From Azospirillum doebereinerae (GTDB lineage: Bacteria > Pseudomonadota > Alphaproteobacteria > Azospirillales > Azospirillaceae), in contig NZ_RZIJ01000001.1 in the NCBI RefSeq assembly GCF_003989665.1, forward strand, positions 496,001 to 560,000: a stretch of 64,000 nucleotides of DNA, read 5' to 3'. Each line of letters starts with the position of its first letter. The stretch's first letter is position 1. This document shows positions 8,507 to 17,688 of this stretch, piece after piece. Below the pieces are notes generated by a model. It was not told the DNA's origin. It did no database searches and worked only from the letters and a program-made list of their open reading frames with translations. Position numbers and translations under genes: made by a program.

Positions 8507-10100
8507 GGGGCGTCTCCACCGGCAGCGGGGTGGGAAGCGGAGACGGAACCGGCGTGGGTGCGGGAGCAGCGGCGGGCGGGGAAACGGGCACCGGTTTGAT
8601 CGCCGGTGCGGCGTCCTCCTCGGCGCGGATCAGCTTGGCGGGAACGCCAAAGGCCTCGCCCAGCCAGCGGGCGGTCGCGGCGGCGTCCACCGTCGCGGCG
8701 GCCTCCGGCCCCAGCTTCCGCGCGGTGTCGAGCCAGCGCAGGGTCGCCTGCACGTCGCGCTGCGCCTGGGCCTGGGCCAGCGGGGAACGGTGCTGGAGTT
8801 CGACCAGCCGGCCGTCCACCGCGATGTCCGGGATCTCGCCCCGACGACGCAGGATGGCGACGGCGCGCAGCAGCAGCGGCGTCAGCATTTCCGCCTGCAA
8901 GCGTCCATAGGTGGCGCCGAGCAGCCGGGCCATTTCGGCGGAGCGCTCCATAACCTCGGTGGCGGTCATCCGGGCCTGCTCGATGGGGCCCAGCCGGTCC
9001 ACCAGCAGGGCGTGGCGGATGCGCCCGCGCAGATCGTCGAGCACCAGCTGCGACACGTCGAACCGGCCGGGGTTGGCGAGCGGCGTCAGCCCGGCCGAGC
9101 CGACCGCCTTCGGGATGATTGTCCCCGGCACCAGCCGGATCGTCGCCGGGTTGAGCACCCCGTCGTCGTCGGCCTGCCAGATGCCGGTGACGGCGATGGA
9201 GGCGTTCTTCAGCACCAGCTCGACCACCTTGTTGGCGGTCTTGATGTCGGGCAAAGCCTTCATCACCGGGGAGCGGCCATAGGTCTCGCCCGGCGCCTTC
9301 AGCCAGCGGAAGTTGACGAAGGGCGACTGGGCGAAGCGCCCCTGCGCCAGCCAGGACGGATCGGCCAGACCGCTGTCCAGCACCACCGCCCAGCGGTAGG
9401 CGGTGCCATCGGGCAGCACCGCCTCGACCAGGGGGAAGCGCGCGTCCGGCTCCTCGGCGCCGCGCTCGCGCAGTTCGCCGGGCAGATCGGCGGCGGGGAA
9501 GCGGTGGAGGATCTGGGCCAGCGTCGCCTCGCTGCGGCGGAAGGTGCCGTCGAGGCGACCGTCCGGCCCCTCCTCCAGCACCGCCTCGGCCAGCGGCACG
9601 GCGGTGAAGCGCAAGCTCGACGGCGAGCCGGGGGCGGCCTCCTCCATCAGCAGGCTGGCGGTGCCGACGGTGACGAGGTCGAGGAAGGCCTGATGCACCT
9701 CGACCGCGAAGTTGGAGCGGTCGACATGCGCCTGAACGATCCCGGCGGCACGGTCGAGCATCGGCGCCACGCGGTCGCGCTCCGCGCCGGTCAGGGCCGG
9801 GCCGGGCTGGAAGCCGAACCAGCGCGACCAGGGCGGCGTCAGCTCCGACAGAAGGCTGGCGGCGAGTTGCTCCACCGCGTCGGGGGCGGTGCCGTCGAAT
9901 AGGCGGTCGACCCGCCGCTCGCCCGGCGTGCCGGTGCCTCGGAAGGGCCGGCCGTTAGGCAGCGCGTGGTCGTAGCATTCCTGCCAATGGCTCTCCCAGA
10001 CGGAGCGGCGTTCGCGCGCGGCGCGGTAGCGGTCGAGCAGAGCCTCCGGTTCGGACGGCTCGGCCCCCCGGCGGCGTTTCGGGGCGGTGGCATCGGGCAT
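8499..10100 (-). CDS. T7-type portal (head-to-tail connector) protein (phage block A)
   Basis: A 533 aa protein of the podoviral head-tail connecting family, which forms the dodecameric DNA channel at one capsid vertex. Recognisable segments are YDHALPNGRPF, LFDGTAPDAVEQLAASLLSE, LTPPWSRWFGF, the WLKAPGETYGRSPVMKALPD core, and TATEVMERSAEMARLLGATY, typical of T7 gp8-like portals. The C-terminus is a proline/alanine-rich tail. ATG 10100 is preferred because GGAGG lies eight bases upstream; an ATG at 10115 overlapping the previous stop (TAATG) is also possible. It is full length with no disruption. Confidence 0.9.
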   Translation of the reverse strand: MPDATAPKRRRGAEPSEPEALLDRYRAARERRSVWESHWQECYDHALPNGRPFRGTGTPGERRVDRLFDGTAPDAVEQLAASLLSELTPPWSRWFGFQPGPALTGAERDRVAPMLDRAAGIVQAHVDRSNFAVEVHQAFLDLVTVGTASLLMEEAAPGSPSSLRFTAVPLAEAVLEEGPDGRLDGTFRRSEATLAQILHRFPAADLPGELRERGAEEPDARFPLVEAVLPDGTAYRWAVVLDSGLADPSWLAQGRFAQSPFVNFRWLKAPGETYGRSPVMKALPDIKTANKVVELVLKNASIAVTGIWQADDDGVLNPATIRLVPGTIIPKAVGSAGLTPLANPGRFDVSQLVLDDLRGRIRHALLVDRLGPIEQARMTATEVMERSAEMARLLGATYGRLQAEMLTPLLLRAVAILRRRGEIPDIAVDGRLVELQHRSPLAQAQAQRDVQATLRWLDTARKLGPEAAATVDAAATARWLGEAFGVPAKLIRAEEDAAPAIKPVPVSPPAAAPAPTPVPSPLPTPLPVETPHG

Positions 10101-10114
10101 CGGGGCGGCCTCCA

Positions 10115-10519
10115 TTAAACGCTGGAATCGGAGCGGGTCAGGTGGCGGTGCAGTTGCCAGGGCGTCAGCACCAGAGGGGCGTGCAGGCCGAGCAGGCGCT
10201 TGACCGCCTCGACGCAGGTGAACGGTCCCCAGGGCGCCGGCCGGGTCAGGCCGCGCCGCACCGGGGCGGCGACCACCGTCAGGCCGAGGTCGCGGTACCA
10301 ACCCGGCACGTCGTGGGACGCGGGCAGGTCGAGCACGGCGACGTCGGTGAAGGGCGCCAGCGGATCGACCACCACCCAATGCCGTCCGTCGTTCAGCAAG
10401 GCGAGGCAGTGGCGGAAGCCCGGCCGCAGCGCCCGCAACCACCACAGCGGCGCATCGCCCCGGAACACCACCCAGGCCGCCGGGGCGGGAAGCCCGGCGG
10501 GAGCGGGGGCCTCGCTCAT
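10115..10519 (-). CDS. Phage-block protein with possible permuted papain-like peptidase fold
   Basis: A 134 aa protein with no firm family assignment. A histidine in GFRHCLALL (H37), a following strand pair with RHWVVVDPL, and a cysteine starting a helix in PFTCVEAVKRLLGL (C102) give the His-then-Cys order seen in permuted NlpC/P60-like peptidases and acyltransferases. If correct it could be a cell-wall peptidase or a particle-maturation enzyme. It overlaps the previous gene by ATGA and its stop overlaps an ATG of the portal gene, so it is tightly built into the block A operon. The fold idea is inference. Confidence 0.75.
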   Translation of the reverse strand: MSEAPAPAGLPAPAAWVVFRGDAPLWWLRALRPGFRHCLALLNDGRHWVVVDPLAPFTDVAVLDLPASHDVPGWYRDLGLTVVAAPVRRGLTRPAPWGPFTCVEAVKRLLGLHAPLVLTPWQLHRHLTRSDSSV

Positions 10520-10914
10520 CGTGCGATGCCTTTTTGGCGCAGCACCGGGGTGACCCGGTCGAACGCCTCGCGCCACAACAGATGGGCGCGCTGCTCCCGG
10601 TGGCGTCCGGGGTCGGGCGCGCTCAGGCGGCGGCCGTAGTGGACCAGCACGTGCAGATGGTCGCGGATGAGCTGGCGGTTGCGGTAGAGCCGGTCGACGA
10701 CGCGCAGGATGTCGGCCGGCTCGCAGGGACGCTGCACCAGACCGCGCCCGGCGACGACCCGCGCCCCCGCCGTCTTGGCGTCCTGCGCCTGGACCGACCA
10801 GAACCACGCCTCCTCACCGCTGTCGAAAGGAGTGCCTTCTGCACTGTAGGGAGTGGAGGCCGTGCCGACGACGGTGGAGGCAGCGGCGGAGAATGCGGCG
10901 AACTGGGACGGCAT
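10516..10914 (-). CDS. Unrecognised phage-block protein, first gene of block A
   Basis: A 132 aa soluble protein, not recognised. The N-terminal third is small-residue rich; the rest is basic and helical (ADILRVVDRLYRNRQLIRDH, then LHVLVHYGRRLSAPD). It could be a small DNA-binding or packaging-related protein given its basic helices and position ahead of the portal, but nothing proves this. ATG 10914 is chosen because AGGGAGA lies just upstream; a GTG 51 bases earlier is less well supported. It opens the operon 10914-7439, divergent from the S24 regulator. Confidence 0.7.
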   Translation of the reverse strand: MPSQFAAFSAAASTVVGTASTPYSAEGTPFDSGEEAWFWSVQAQDAKTAGARVVAGRGLVQRPCEPADILRVVDRLYRNRQLIRDHLHVLVHYGRRLSAPDPGRHREQRAHLLWREAFDRVTPVLRQKGIAR

Positions 10915-11115
10915 GGTCGTCTCCCTGGCTGAGGAGCGCTTGCGCGCGAAAGCTTTTCCGGCCACCAGCGTTTCGCGAAATCAGACCTTGGGGTCCGATC
11001 CCTCGCGGTTTGGTGGCGCTTGCGTTCGCCTTATGTTCCGATTAAATTCCTCGGTCAACGGTTTTATGAAAAAGTTCCTAGGGACGGCCGACTCGGATTA
11101 TGAGATTATCGTCCC
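10915..11115. promoter_or_regulatory. Divergent control region between phage block A and the S24 regulator
   Basis: The 201-base gap is much richer in A and T than its surroundings near the regulator start (TTATGTTCCGATTAAATTCC, TTTTATGAAAAAG). A direct repeat GATTAT-GA-GATTAT (11096-11109) ends seven bases before the regulator ATG, and a short dyad CCGA/TCGG (11038-11054) lies upstream. These could be operators for the regulator acting on itself and on block A. This is inference from position. Confidence 0.4.
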
Positions 11116-11748
11116 ATGTTGAAACACACGGACATCTGGCGGGCCATCGACCGCCTCGCGGCGACGCATGAGCTCTCGGCATCGGGGCTGGCGCGGCGGG
11201 CCGGGCTGGATCCGACGACCTTCAACAAGAGCAAGCGCACCACCGGCGACGGCAAGCTGCGCTGGCCCTCGACCGAAAGCATCTCCAAGGTGCTGGACGC
11301 GACGGGCGCCTCCCTGTCGGAGTTCGTCAGCCTGATCGGCGAGAGCGCCGGGCCGGGATCGTTGCAGCGGGTTCCGGTGATCGGCTACGCCCAGGCGGGC
11401 AGCGCCGGCTACTTCACCGACGCCGGCTATCCGGCCGGCAGCGGCTGGGACGAGCTGATGTTCCCCGACCTCGGCGACCCGTCGGCCTACGCGCTGGAAA
11501 TCGCCGGCGACAGCATGGAGCCGGTCTACCGCGACGGCGACACCATCATCGTGTCCCCGGCGGCGCAGATCCGCCGCAACGACCGCGTCGTCGTCCGCAC
11601 GCGCGGCGGCGAGGTGATGGCCAAGCAACTGCTCCGCGAGACCGCGACGAAGATCGAGCTTCTGTCGATCAACCGCGCCCACCCCGACCGCAGCATCCCG
11701 CGCACCGAGATCGCCTGGATGGCGCGGATCATCTGGGCCAGCCAATAA
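11116..11748 (+). CDS. HTH / S24 peptidase (LexA-CI type) transcriptional regulator
   Basis: A 210 aa repressor-like protein. Residues about 18-75 form a helix-turn-helix (SASGLARRAGLDPTTFNKSK, WPSTESISKVL). The C-terminal half is an S24 domain with catalytic S133 (GDSMEP) and K170 (EVMAKQL), and A94-G95 in YAQAGSAG is a possible self-cleavage bond. The N-terminal half matches, from memory, a regulator conserved in the chromosomes of many alphaproteobacteria, so it need not be a prophage repressor. Its divergent position to phage block A nevertheless makes it a candidate controller of that block. Confidence 0.88.
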   Translation: MLKHTDIWRAIDRLAATHELSASGLARRAGLDPTTFNKSKRTTGDGKLRWPSTESISKVLDATGASLSEFVSLIGESAGPGSLQRVPVIGYAQAGSAGYFTDAGYPAGSGWDELMFPDLGDPSAYALEIAGDSMEPVYRDGDTIIVSPAAQIRRNDRVVVRTRGGEVMAKQLLRETATKIELLSINRAHPDRSIPRTEIAWMARIIWASQ

Positions 11749-11810
11749 AGATTCCGGTTTTCTGGAAAGGGTGTCGGGTCCTAAGCAGGATTGTGGGCAT
11801 CCGGTGACGG

Positions 11811-11922
11811 TTGCCCCCACCCCATCCCTCCCCCGCTTCGCAGAGGAGGGGGTAGGAACCTTGTCGGTGTTTAGCGCGAGTCCCCTCCCCTGCCCAGCGA
11901 GGGAGGGTCAGGGTGGGGGCAA
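11811..11922 (+). repeat. Palindromic intergenic repeat, copy 2
   Basis: Same element as at 1776-1889 and in the same orientation; ends are TTGCCCCCACC and GGTGGGGGCAA. It shares the CCCCATCCCTCCCCC arm and the CCTTGTCGG-like spacer but is more diverged in the inner hairpins (CGCTTCGCAGAGG). It lies between the S24 regulator and a small hypothetical gene. Confidence 0.75.
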
Positions 11923-11999
11923 GCGGGGGCGCACCCCGGCAATCTTAATTAGGATGATAATCCTTTAAACTCGCCCCGGCTGGGGCTACCCTCCGCCGC

Positions 12000-12329
12000 A
12001 TGGATCACGCGCCCACACCCGACCTCGACGCCCTGCATCGCCGTTACGACGGCCCGGCCCCCGCCGGGGCGTTGCGCAAGGCGCGGCTTGGCGGCACCGC
12101 GCGTGCCGATGCCCTGCGCCGTTCCGCCATCCTCGCCCTGCACGACACCCTGGCGGCCGAGGCCCGGCTGGGCGTCGCCCGGCGCCGGGAACTCCTGTCC
12201 TGGGCGGACAGCGCCAGCGACGCGTGGCTGGCCCGGCTGGCCGCCACGCTGGCGCATCACCGCCACGCCGCCGTCGCGCTGCGGCTCAGCGGAACGCGTA
12301 TTCCCAATAGAGCGCCCGCGCCCGCTTGA
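12000..12329 (+). CDS. Small hypothetical protein, alanine/arginine-rich
   Basis: A 109 aa frame, not recognised. It is highly charged and helical in the middle (LRRSAILALHDTLAAEARLG, RRRELLSWADSASDAWLARL) with a proline-rich tail. It has no good ribosome site, and its last 44 bases overlap the 3' end of the convergent aminotransferase gene. An AT-rich stretch with the dyad AGGAT-GATA-ATCCT (11952-11965) upstream could be its promoter region. Codon use is like the neighbours, but a chance frame in GC-rich DNA cannot be excluded. Confidence 0.45.
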   Translation: MDHAPTPDLDALHRRYDGPAPAGALRKARLGGTARADALRRSAILALHDTLAAEARLGVARRRELLSWADSASDAWLARLAATLAHHRHAAVALRLSGTRIPNRAPAPA

Positions 12330-13134
12330 AGGCCGGTCCGGGGGCGAAGGCGCGGTCCTCGACCTTGGTCACCGGCACGCATTTGGCGTGGTTGCCGGTG
12401 GAGAACACCTCGTCGGCGTCGAACAGGTCGTTCGGCGTCAGGGTGCATTCCTCGACGGTGAAGCCGTCCGCCCGCAGCAGGGCGATGACGCGCTGGCGGG
12501 TGATGCCGTTCAGGAAGCAGCCGTTGGGCACCGGCGTCCGCACCACCCCGTCCTTGGCGACGAACAGGTTGGAGGTCGCGAACTCCGCGACGTTGCCGAT
12601 GGCGTCGAGCATGACCGCGTTCTGGAAGCCGCGCTTGCGCGCCTCGGTCAACGCCAGCGCGGCGTTGGGGTATAGGCAAGCCGCCTTGGCCTCGGTCGGC
12701 GCCATCGACGGCGGCGGGCGGCGGCGGGAGGAGACGCAGGCGGTGAAGCCGGTCGGCGCCGGCAGGGGATCCTCGTGGATGGTCAGGACGAAACGGGTCG
12801 TCTCCGGATCCGGGGCGACGAAGCCCTCCTCCGCGAAGAACATCGGGCGGATGTAGAGTTCGGCGTCCTTGGGGAAGCGACGGATGCCGTCCCAGCACAG
12901 CTCCTCGATCTCGCCGGCCGTCACCATCGGCGCCAGCCCCATGGCGAGCGCCGAGCGGATCGACCGCGCGCAGTGCAGATCGAGGTCGGGGGCGACACCC
13001 TGGAAGAACCGCGCCCCGTCGAAGATCACCGAGGACAGCCAGAGCGCGTGCGACAGCGGCCCGACGATCGGGGGATTCCCCTCCATCCATTCGCCCTGCA
13101 CCCAGCTCCACGCCTGACCCGTTGTACCGCCCAT
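12286..13134 (-). CDS. ilvE: Branched-chain amino acid aminotransferase (class IV PLP)
   Basis: A 282 aa fold-type IV aminotransferase for the last step of valine, leucine and isoleucine synthesis or their breakdown. The PLP lysine is K150 in APTEAKAACLYPN, the cofactor-binding glutamate is in GNVAEFATSNLF, and the phosphate loop is FLNGITRQRV. Close D-amino acid transaminase and aminodeoxychorismate lyase relatives share this fold, but the length and the SVIFDGARFFQG start fit BCAT. It is transcribed alone and has an AAGGAAA ribosome site. Confidence 0.85.
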   Translation of the reverse strand: MGGTTGQAWSWVQGEWMEGNPPIVGPLSHALWLSSVIFDGARFFQGVAPDLDLHCARSIRSALAMGLAPMVTAGEIEELCWDGIRRFPKDAELYIRPMFFAEEGFVAPDPETTRFVLTIHEDPLPAPTGFTACVSSRRRPPPSMAPTEAKAACLYPNAALALTEARKRGFQNAVMLDAIGNVAEFATSNLFVAKDGVVRTPVPNGCFLNGITRQRVIALLRADGFTVEECTLTPNDLFDADEVFSTGNHAKCVPVTKVEDRAFAPGPAFKRARALYWEYAFR

Positions 13135-13295
13135 GATGCCGTTTCCTTCCCTCGCTTGATGTGAATCGTTCTTGGTCGTTCCCCCGAAGAGGATACCCCC
13201 TCATCGCCACGGGTCAACCGATGCGGATGGGAGCGTCCGGGCTGCCCGGCGGTTGTTGAGGTGAGACACGCACCAACCGTAGGAGCCCCGCCACA

Positions 13296-13508
13296 ATGTC
13301 CTGGATTTCCCCCACCCCCGGCCCGCAGCCATTGCGCGCCGCCCCTCCCCGTCCTCAACCGCGTCCGAACGAGGATGTCCCGAACTTCGACGGGCCGCTG
13401 ACCGACAACCCCGACCTGCCCGATCCGGGCGGCCCCGGCACGACCATGCCCCCGGTGCCGGGCGGCGACCTGCCGCCGTCGCAGCCGACGGATCCGGATT
13501 TCCGCTGA
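13296..13508 (+). CDS. Proline-rich small hypothetical protein
   Basis: A 70 aa frame, about one third proline, with aspartate and asparagine in a PNFDGPLTDNPDLPDPGG segment. No known family and probably disordered. A TAGGAG site precedes the ATG by about ten bases and a strong hairpin follows the stop by about 20 bases, which favours a real short gene. Low-complexity coding in GC-rich DNA is the alternative. Confidence 0.5.
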   Translation: MSWISPTPGPQPLRAAPPRPQPRPNEDVPNFDGPLTDNPDLPDPGGPGTTMPPVPGGDLPPSQPTDPDFR

Positions 13509-13530
13509 CGCCACGCCTCCAAACGCGAAC

Positions 13531-13554
13531 GAGGCGCCCCTTGCGGGGCGCCTC
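13531..13554. terminator. Bidirectional hairpin terminator between convergent genes
   Basis: A perfect 10 bp stem GAGGCGCCCC / GGGGCGCCTC with a TTGC loop, placed between the stop of the proline-rich gene and the stop of sdhB. There is no marked T-run on either side, so termination strength is uncertain. Confidence 0.7.
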
Positions 13555-13587
13555 GCCGTGTCTCCGGATCGCGTCGCTGACGAAAAA

Positions 13588-14364
13588 TCAGCGGCGGACC
13601 ACCATCAGCTTCTTGATCTCGGCGATGGCCTTGGCGGGGTTGAGACCCTTCGGGCACGCCTTGGTGCAGTTCATGATGGTGTGGCAACGGTAGAGACGGA
13701 ACGGATCCTCGAGGTTGTCGAGGCGCTCGCCCGTCATCTCGTCGCGGCTGTCGACGATCCAGCGGTAGGCCTGCAGGAGGATCGACGGGCCGAGGTAGCG
13801 GTCGCCGTTCCACCAGTAGCTGGGGCATGAGGTCGAGCAGCAGAAGCACAGGATGCACTCGTAGAGGCCGTCCAGCTTGGCGCGGTCCTCCGGCGACTGC
13901 AGCCGCTCGCGGCTCGGCGCCGGGGACTGGCTTTGCAGCCACGGCTTGATCGAGGCGAGCTGCGCGTAGATGTGCTTCAGGTCGGGGACGAGATCCTTCA
14001 CCACCGGCATGTGCGGCAGCGGGTAGATCGCGACGTCGCCCTTCACGTCCTCGATGGCCTTCAGGCAGGCCAGCGTGTTCGTGCCGTCGATGTTCATCGC
14101 GCAGGAGCCGCAGATGCCCTCGCGGCAGGATCGCCGGAAGGTCAGCGTGCTGTCGACCTGGTTCTTGATGTAGATGATCGCGTCGAGGATCATCGGCCCG
14201 AACTTGTCGAGATCGACGATGTAGGTGTCGACGCGCGGGTTCTGGCCGTCGTCCGGGTTCCAGCGGTAGATCTTGAAGGTCTTCGCCCGCTTGGCGCCGT
14301 TCGCGACGTTGATGGTCTTGCCGACACCGACCCGGGAGTTGGCTGGCAGGTTCAATTCGACCAT
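13588..14364 (-). CDS. sdhB: Succinate dehydrogenase iron-sulfur subunit
   Basis: The 258 aa electron-transfer subunit of respiratory complex II. All three clusters are visible: [2Fe-2S] in [16 protein letters not shown], [4Fe-4S] in [16 protein letters not shown], and [3Fe-4S] in [17 protein letters not shown]. It is the last gene of sdhCDAB, 27 bases after sdhA. Full length and canonical. Confidence 0.97.
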   Translation of the reverse strand: MVELNLPANSRVGVGKTINVANGAKRAKTFKIYRWNPDDGQNPRVDTYIVDLDKFGPMILDAIIYIKNQVDSTLTFRRSCREGICGSCAMNIDGTNTLACLKAIEDVKGDVAIYPLPHMPVVKDLVPDLKHIYAQLASIKPWLQSQSPAPSRERLQSPEDRAKLDGLYECILCFCCSTSCPSYWWNGDRYLGPSILLQAYRWIVDSRDEMTGERLDNLEDPFRLYRCHTIMNCTKACPKGLNPAKAIAEIKKLMVVRR

Positions 14365-14391
14365 GTTAGCTATCCTTGCCTTGAGCGGTGC

Positions 14392-16176
14392 TTAGTACAC
14401 GCGGGCCTTGGGCGGGAACACCTGGACTTCGTCGGTCAGGGTGTAGAGGTGGACCGGGCGGTAGTCGAACCGCGTCTTGCCATCCTCGCCCACCCAGATC
14501 GCCGTGTGCTTCATCCAGTCCACGTCGTCGCGGTTCGGGTAGTCCTCGCGCGCGTGGGCGCCCCGGCTCTCCGGACGGTTGACCGCCGAATGCAGCGTGG
14601 CGACGGCCTGGAACAGCAGGTTGTCCAGTTCCAGCGCCTCGACCAGATCCGAATTCCACACCAGCGAGCGGTCGCTGATGGAGATGTCGTTCTTCTTGGC
14701 GAAGGTCGCGTCGATCAGCTTGACGCCCTCGCTCATCACCTCGCCGGTGCGGAAGACGGCGCAGTTGTTCTGCATCGTCCGCTGCATTTCCAGCCGCAGG
14801 TCGGCCGACTTGATCGAGCCCTTGGCGTTGCGGATGCGGTCGAACCGCTCCAGCGCCGCGTCGGTGCTGCTGTCCTTGACCGAGGGGGTCTGGCCCGGCT
14901 TGACGATCTCGGCGGCGCGGATGGCGGCCGAGCGGCCGAACACCACCAGATCGAGCAGCGAGTTCGAGCCCAGGCGGTTGGCGCCGTGGACCGACACGCA
15001 GGCCGCCTCGCCGATCGCCATCAGGCCGGGGACGACCTGGTCGGGGTTCTCGGCGGTGGGGGTGACGACCTCGCAACGGAAGTTGGTCGGGATGCCGCCC
15101 ATGTTGTAGTGGACGGTCGGCAGGACCGGGATCGGTTCCTTGGTGACGTCCACGTTCGCGAAGATCTTGGCCGTCTCGGCGATGCCGGGCAGGCGCTGGT
15201 GGATGACCTCGGGCGGCAGATGCTCCAGGTGCAGGTGGATGTGGTCCTTGTGCTCGCCGACGCCGCGACCCTCGCGGATCTCGATGGTCATCGAGCGCGA
15301 GACCACGTCACGGCTCGCCAGATCCTTGGCCGACGGCGCGTAACGCTCCATGAAGCGCTCGCCGTTGGAGTTGGTCAGGTAGCCGCCCTCGCCGCGCACG
15401 CCCTCGGTGATCAGGCAGCCCGAGCCGTAGATGCCGGTCGGGTGGAACTGCACGAACTCCATGTCCTGCAACGGCAGGCCGGCGCGCAGCACCATGCCGC
15501 CGCCGTCGCCGGTACAGGTGTGGGCCGAGGTCGCCGAGAAGTAGGCGCGGCCGTAGCCGCCGGTCGCCAGCACCACGAGCTGCCCGCGGAAGCGGTGGAT
15601 CGTGCCGTCGTCGAGGTTCCAGGCCAGCACGCCCTTGCAGACGCCGTCCTCCATGATGAGGTCGAGCGCGAAGTACTCGACGAAGAACTCCGCCTCGTGC
15701 TTGAGCGACTGCTGGTAGAGCGTGTGCAGCATGGCGTGGCCGGTGCGGTCGGCGGCGGCGCAGGTCCGGTAGGCCTGGGTCTTGCCGTACTGCGCGGTCA
15801 TGCCGCCGAAGGCGCGCTGGTAGATCTTGCCTTCGGGCGTGCGCGAGAAGGGCACGCCGTAGTGCTCCAGCTCGATGATCGCCGGGATGGCCTCGCGGCA
15901 CATGTACTCGATGGCGTCCTGGTCGCCCAGCCAGTCCGACCCCTTCACGGTGTCGTACATGTGGTAGCGCCAGTCGTCCTCGCCCATGTTGCCGAGCGCG
16001 GCCGAGATGCCGCCCTGGGCCGCCACGGTGTGCGAGCGGGTCGGGAACACCTTGGTGATGCAGGCGGTCTTCAGCCCCTTTTCGGCCATGCCGAAGGTGG
16101 CGCGCAGACCGGCGCCGCCGGCGCCGACGACGACGACGTCATAGGTGTGGTCGATGATTTGATAGGCGGTCGCCAT
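14392..16176 (-). CDS. sdhA: Succinate dehydrogenase flavoprotein subunit
   Basis: The 594 aa catalytic subunit oxidising succinate to fumarate. It begins with the FAD dinucleotide site [12 protein letters not shown], followed by the covalent FAD-histidine context [10 protein letters not shown], and retains the substrate-binding HPTGIYGSG and catalytic RGEGGYLTN segments. ATG 16176 is chosen because it places the FAD motif about 13 residues from the start as in relatives and lies five bases after sdhD. Confidence 0.97.
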   Translation of the reverse strand: MATAYQIIDHTYDVVVVGAGGAGLRATFGMAEKGLKTACITKVFPTRSHTVAAQGGISAALGNMGEDDWRYHMYDTVKGSDWLGDQDAIEYMCREAIPAIIELEHYGVPFSRTPEGKIYQRAFGGMTAQYGKTQAYRTCAAADRTGHAMLHTLYQQSLKHEAEFFVEYFALDLIMEDGVCKGVLAWNLDDGTIHRFRGQLVVLATGGYGRAYFSATSAHTCTGDGGGMVLRAGLPLQDMEFVQFHPTGIYGSGCLITEGVRGEGGYLTNSNGERFMERYAPSAKDLASRDVVSRSMTIEIREGRGVGEHKDHIHLHLEHLPPEVIHQRLPGIAETAKIFANVDVTKEPIPVLPTVHYNMGGIPTNFRCEVVTPTAENPDQVVPGLMAIGEAACVSVHGANRLGSNSLLDLVVFGRSAAIRAAEIVKPGQTPSVKDSSTDAALERFDRIRNAKGSIKSADLRLEMQRTMQNNCAVFRTGEVMSEGVKLIDATFAKKNDISISDRSLVWNSDLVEALELDNLLFQAVATLHSAVNRPESRGAHAREDYPNRDDVDWMKHTAIWVGEDGKTRFDYRPVHLYTLTDEVQVFPPKARVY

Positions 16177-16181
16177 GCTCG

Positions 16182-16577
16182 TCAGGCTCCGATGAAAATC
16201 TTGACGACGGCGAGCACGCAGGCCGCCGCCAGCGCGAAGGACAGGAACTTGACGGCGATCAGCAACGCCAGCTTCTGCCACTCGACGTGGATGTAGTCCT
16301 CGATCACCACCTGGAGGCCCGACTGGGCGTGGTGGAAGGTGACCGCCGCCGTGAGGATCATCATGAGCGCCGAGAAGGGCGACTTCATCCAGGCGAGGAA
16401 GGCGGCGTGGTCGGCGCCGAGGTGGCGGATCACGCCGAAGACGAACCAGACGGTCAGCGGAACCAACGCGATGGCGGTCAGCCGCTGGCCCCACCAATGC
16501 TCGGTGCCGTGCTTGGCGGAACCCAGGCCACGGACATGAGCCAGCGGCGAGCGGAGGGTCTTGGTGTTGGATGCCAT
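16182..16577 (-). CDS. sdhD: Succinate dehydrogenase membrane anchor subunit D
   Basis: A 131 aa membrane protein with three helices that, with SdhC, binds haem b and ubiquinone. [20 protein letters not shown] is the family N-terminal signature, and the histidine pair in [10 protein letters not shown] is the haem region, followed by EDYIHVEW. It lies between sdhC and sdhA with gaps of 11 and 5 bases. Confidence 0.93.
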   Translation of the reverse strand: MASNTKTLRSPLAHVRGLGSAKHGTEHWWGQRLTAIALVPLTVWFVFGVIRHLGADHAAFLAWMKSPFSALMMILTAAVTFHHAQSGLQVVIEDYIHVEWQKLALLIAVKFLSFALAAACVLAVVKIFIGA

Positions 16578-16588
16578 GCTCTCTCTCC

Positions 16589-16978
16589 TCACCACGCGGC
16601 CAAGCCGACGATCCACGTCAGCACGGTCAGCACGGCGGCAGCGCCGAGGACGATCTGGTTGGCGCGCGCGGTGTCGGTCAGCTCGAACGACTTGCCGGCG
16701 TCCCAGACCAGATGGCGGACGCCGTTGCACAGGTGGTAGTACAGCGCGGCCGACCAGCCGAACAGCAGCAGCAGGCCGAAGAAGGACCCGATGAAGCCCT
16801 GGGCGCGCGCGAAGGCCTCCGGGCCGGCGGCGGCGGCCACCAGCCACCACGTCAGCAGCAGGGTGCCGACGCCCAGCCCCACGCCCGTGATGCGGTGCGC
16901 GATGGACATCAGGGCGGTCAACGGGAGTTTGTAGACTTGAAGATGCGGGGAGAGCGGCCGACCGCTGCCGTTTGCCAT
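16589..16978 (-). CDS. sdhC: Succinate dehydrogenase cytochrome b556 subunit
   Basis: A 129 aa membrane anchor. The start [20 protein letters not shown] and the haem/quinone motif [11 protein letters not shown] are characteristic, and [16 protein letters not shown] carries the second signature histidine. It is the first gene of the operon; its promoter should be in the 270-base gap up to 17253. Confidence 0.95.
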   Translation of the reverse strand: MANGSGRPLSPHLQVYKLPLTALMSIAHRITGVGLGVGTLLLTWWLVAAAAGPEAFARAQGFIGSFFGLLLLFGWSAALYYHLCNGVRHLVWDAGKSFELTDTARANQIVLGAAAVLTVLTWIVGLAAW

Positions 16979-17252
16979 TGCGTCGTCCTCTGTTCGGCGG
17001 CCGGTCGCGGTTCAACAGGTACGGTTGCCTCGCCGCGGCGGCTGGGTGGTGCATGCCCTGATTGGGACGGTTGTCCGTCCGATTGGTTGGCGCATTGAAT
17101 TACGCCCCCGCCGCACCCGAGTCAACGGCGGGGCACCGCGCTGCGGCAATTTTGGGCCGCACGGGAAGTGGCTGAAAAGAAACGGGCTTCCCAAGCCGTG
17201 GTATTACCAGCAAGTTCCGCCGTCGGACGACTGCCGTGATGACTGGAGATTG

Positions 17253-17513
17253 CTATTTGTCGAAGCGCCGCACGTTCTCGACCATCATCGAGTACATCTG
17301 GGTGATCAGTTCCGAAGGCCGCAGACGGCCGAAGGGTATGTTTTCCTTGGCCCATTCGACGAGACCCTCGGGCGGCTTGACCGGCGCCACCTCGTAGCCG
17401 GCCTTCTTCAGGGCGGCGGTGACGGCCTTCGCCTGCTTGGCGTAGTCCTCGTTGAAGATGGACTTGTCGGCGTCCTTGATCGCCTTGGCGATGATGTCCT
17501 CGATGGGCGGCAT
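17253..17513 (-). CDS. Small conserved-looking hypothetical protein
   Basis: An 86 aa soluble protein, not recognised. It is lysine/glutamate-rich and helical: IEDIIAKAIKDADKSIFNED, then QAKAVTAALKKAGYEV, then LRPSELITQMYSMMVENVRR. Its composition is less GC-driven than neighbouring shadow frames, which supports a real gene. ATG 17513 is preferred over earlier in-frame codons that would add an arginine-rich extension. It lies upstream of sdhC on the same strand but 274 bases away, so it is probably a separate unit. Confidence 0.7.
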   Translation of the reverse strand: MPPIEDIIAKAIKDADKSIFNEDYAKQAKAVTAALKKAGYEVAPVKPPEGLVEWAKENIPFGRLRPSELITQMYSMMVENVRRFDK

Positions 17514-17688
17514 GCGGAAAGGCTGCGGAGTCGTTGGGCGAAGGGTGGATCCCACCGTGTCACAGCGCGGGCGGCCGCGCAATTCATCGTGAGGCCGCCG
17601 GGGCGGTCGTGTTGCAATTCGCACTGAAAGCGCCTAGCTCCTTTCGTCTTGGCTTCGCCTTTTCTTTTGTCAGAAGGACACCGCCGTC

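Noticed and set aside
11116..11748. Classical prophage CI repressor marking an active lysogen
   Set aside because: The N-terminal half fits a regulator conserved on many alphaproteobacterial chromosomes, and no early phage genes (cro, replication, integrase) are near it.
13933..16296. A 787-codon open frame antisense to sdhA and sdhB
   Set aside because: It is a mirror of the GC-rich codon pattern of sdhA/sdhB, is rich in Val, Ala, Asp and Arg without domain features, and the opposite strand is clearly coding.
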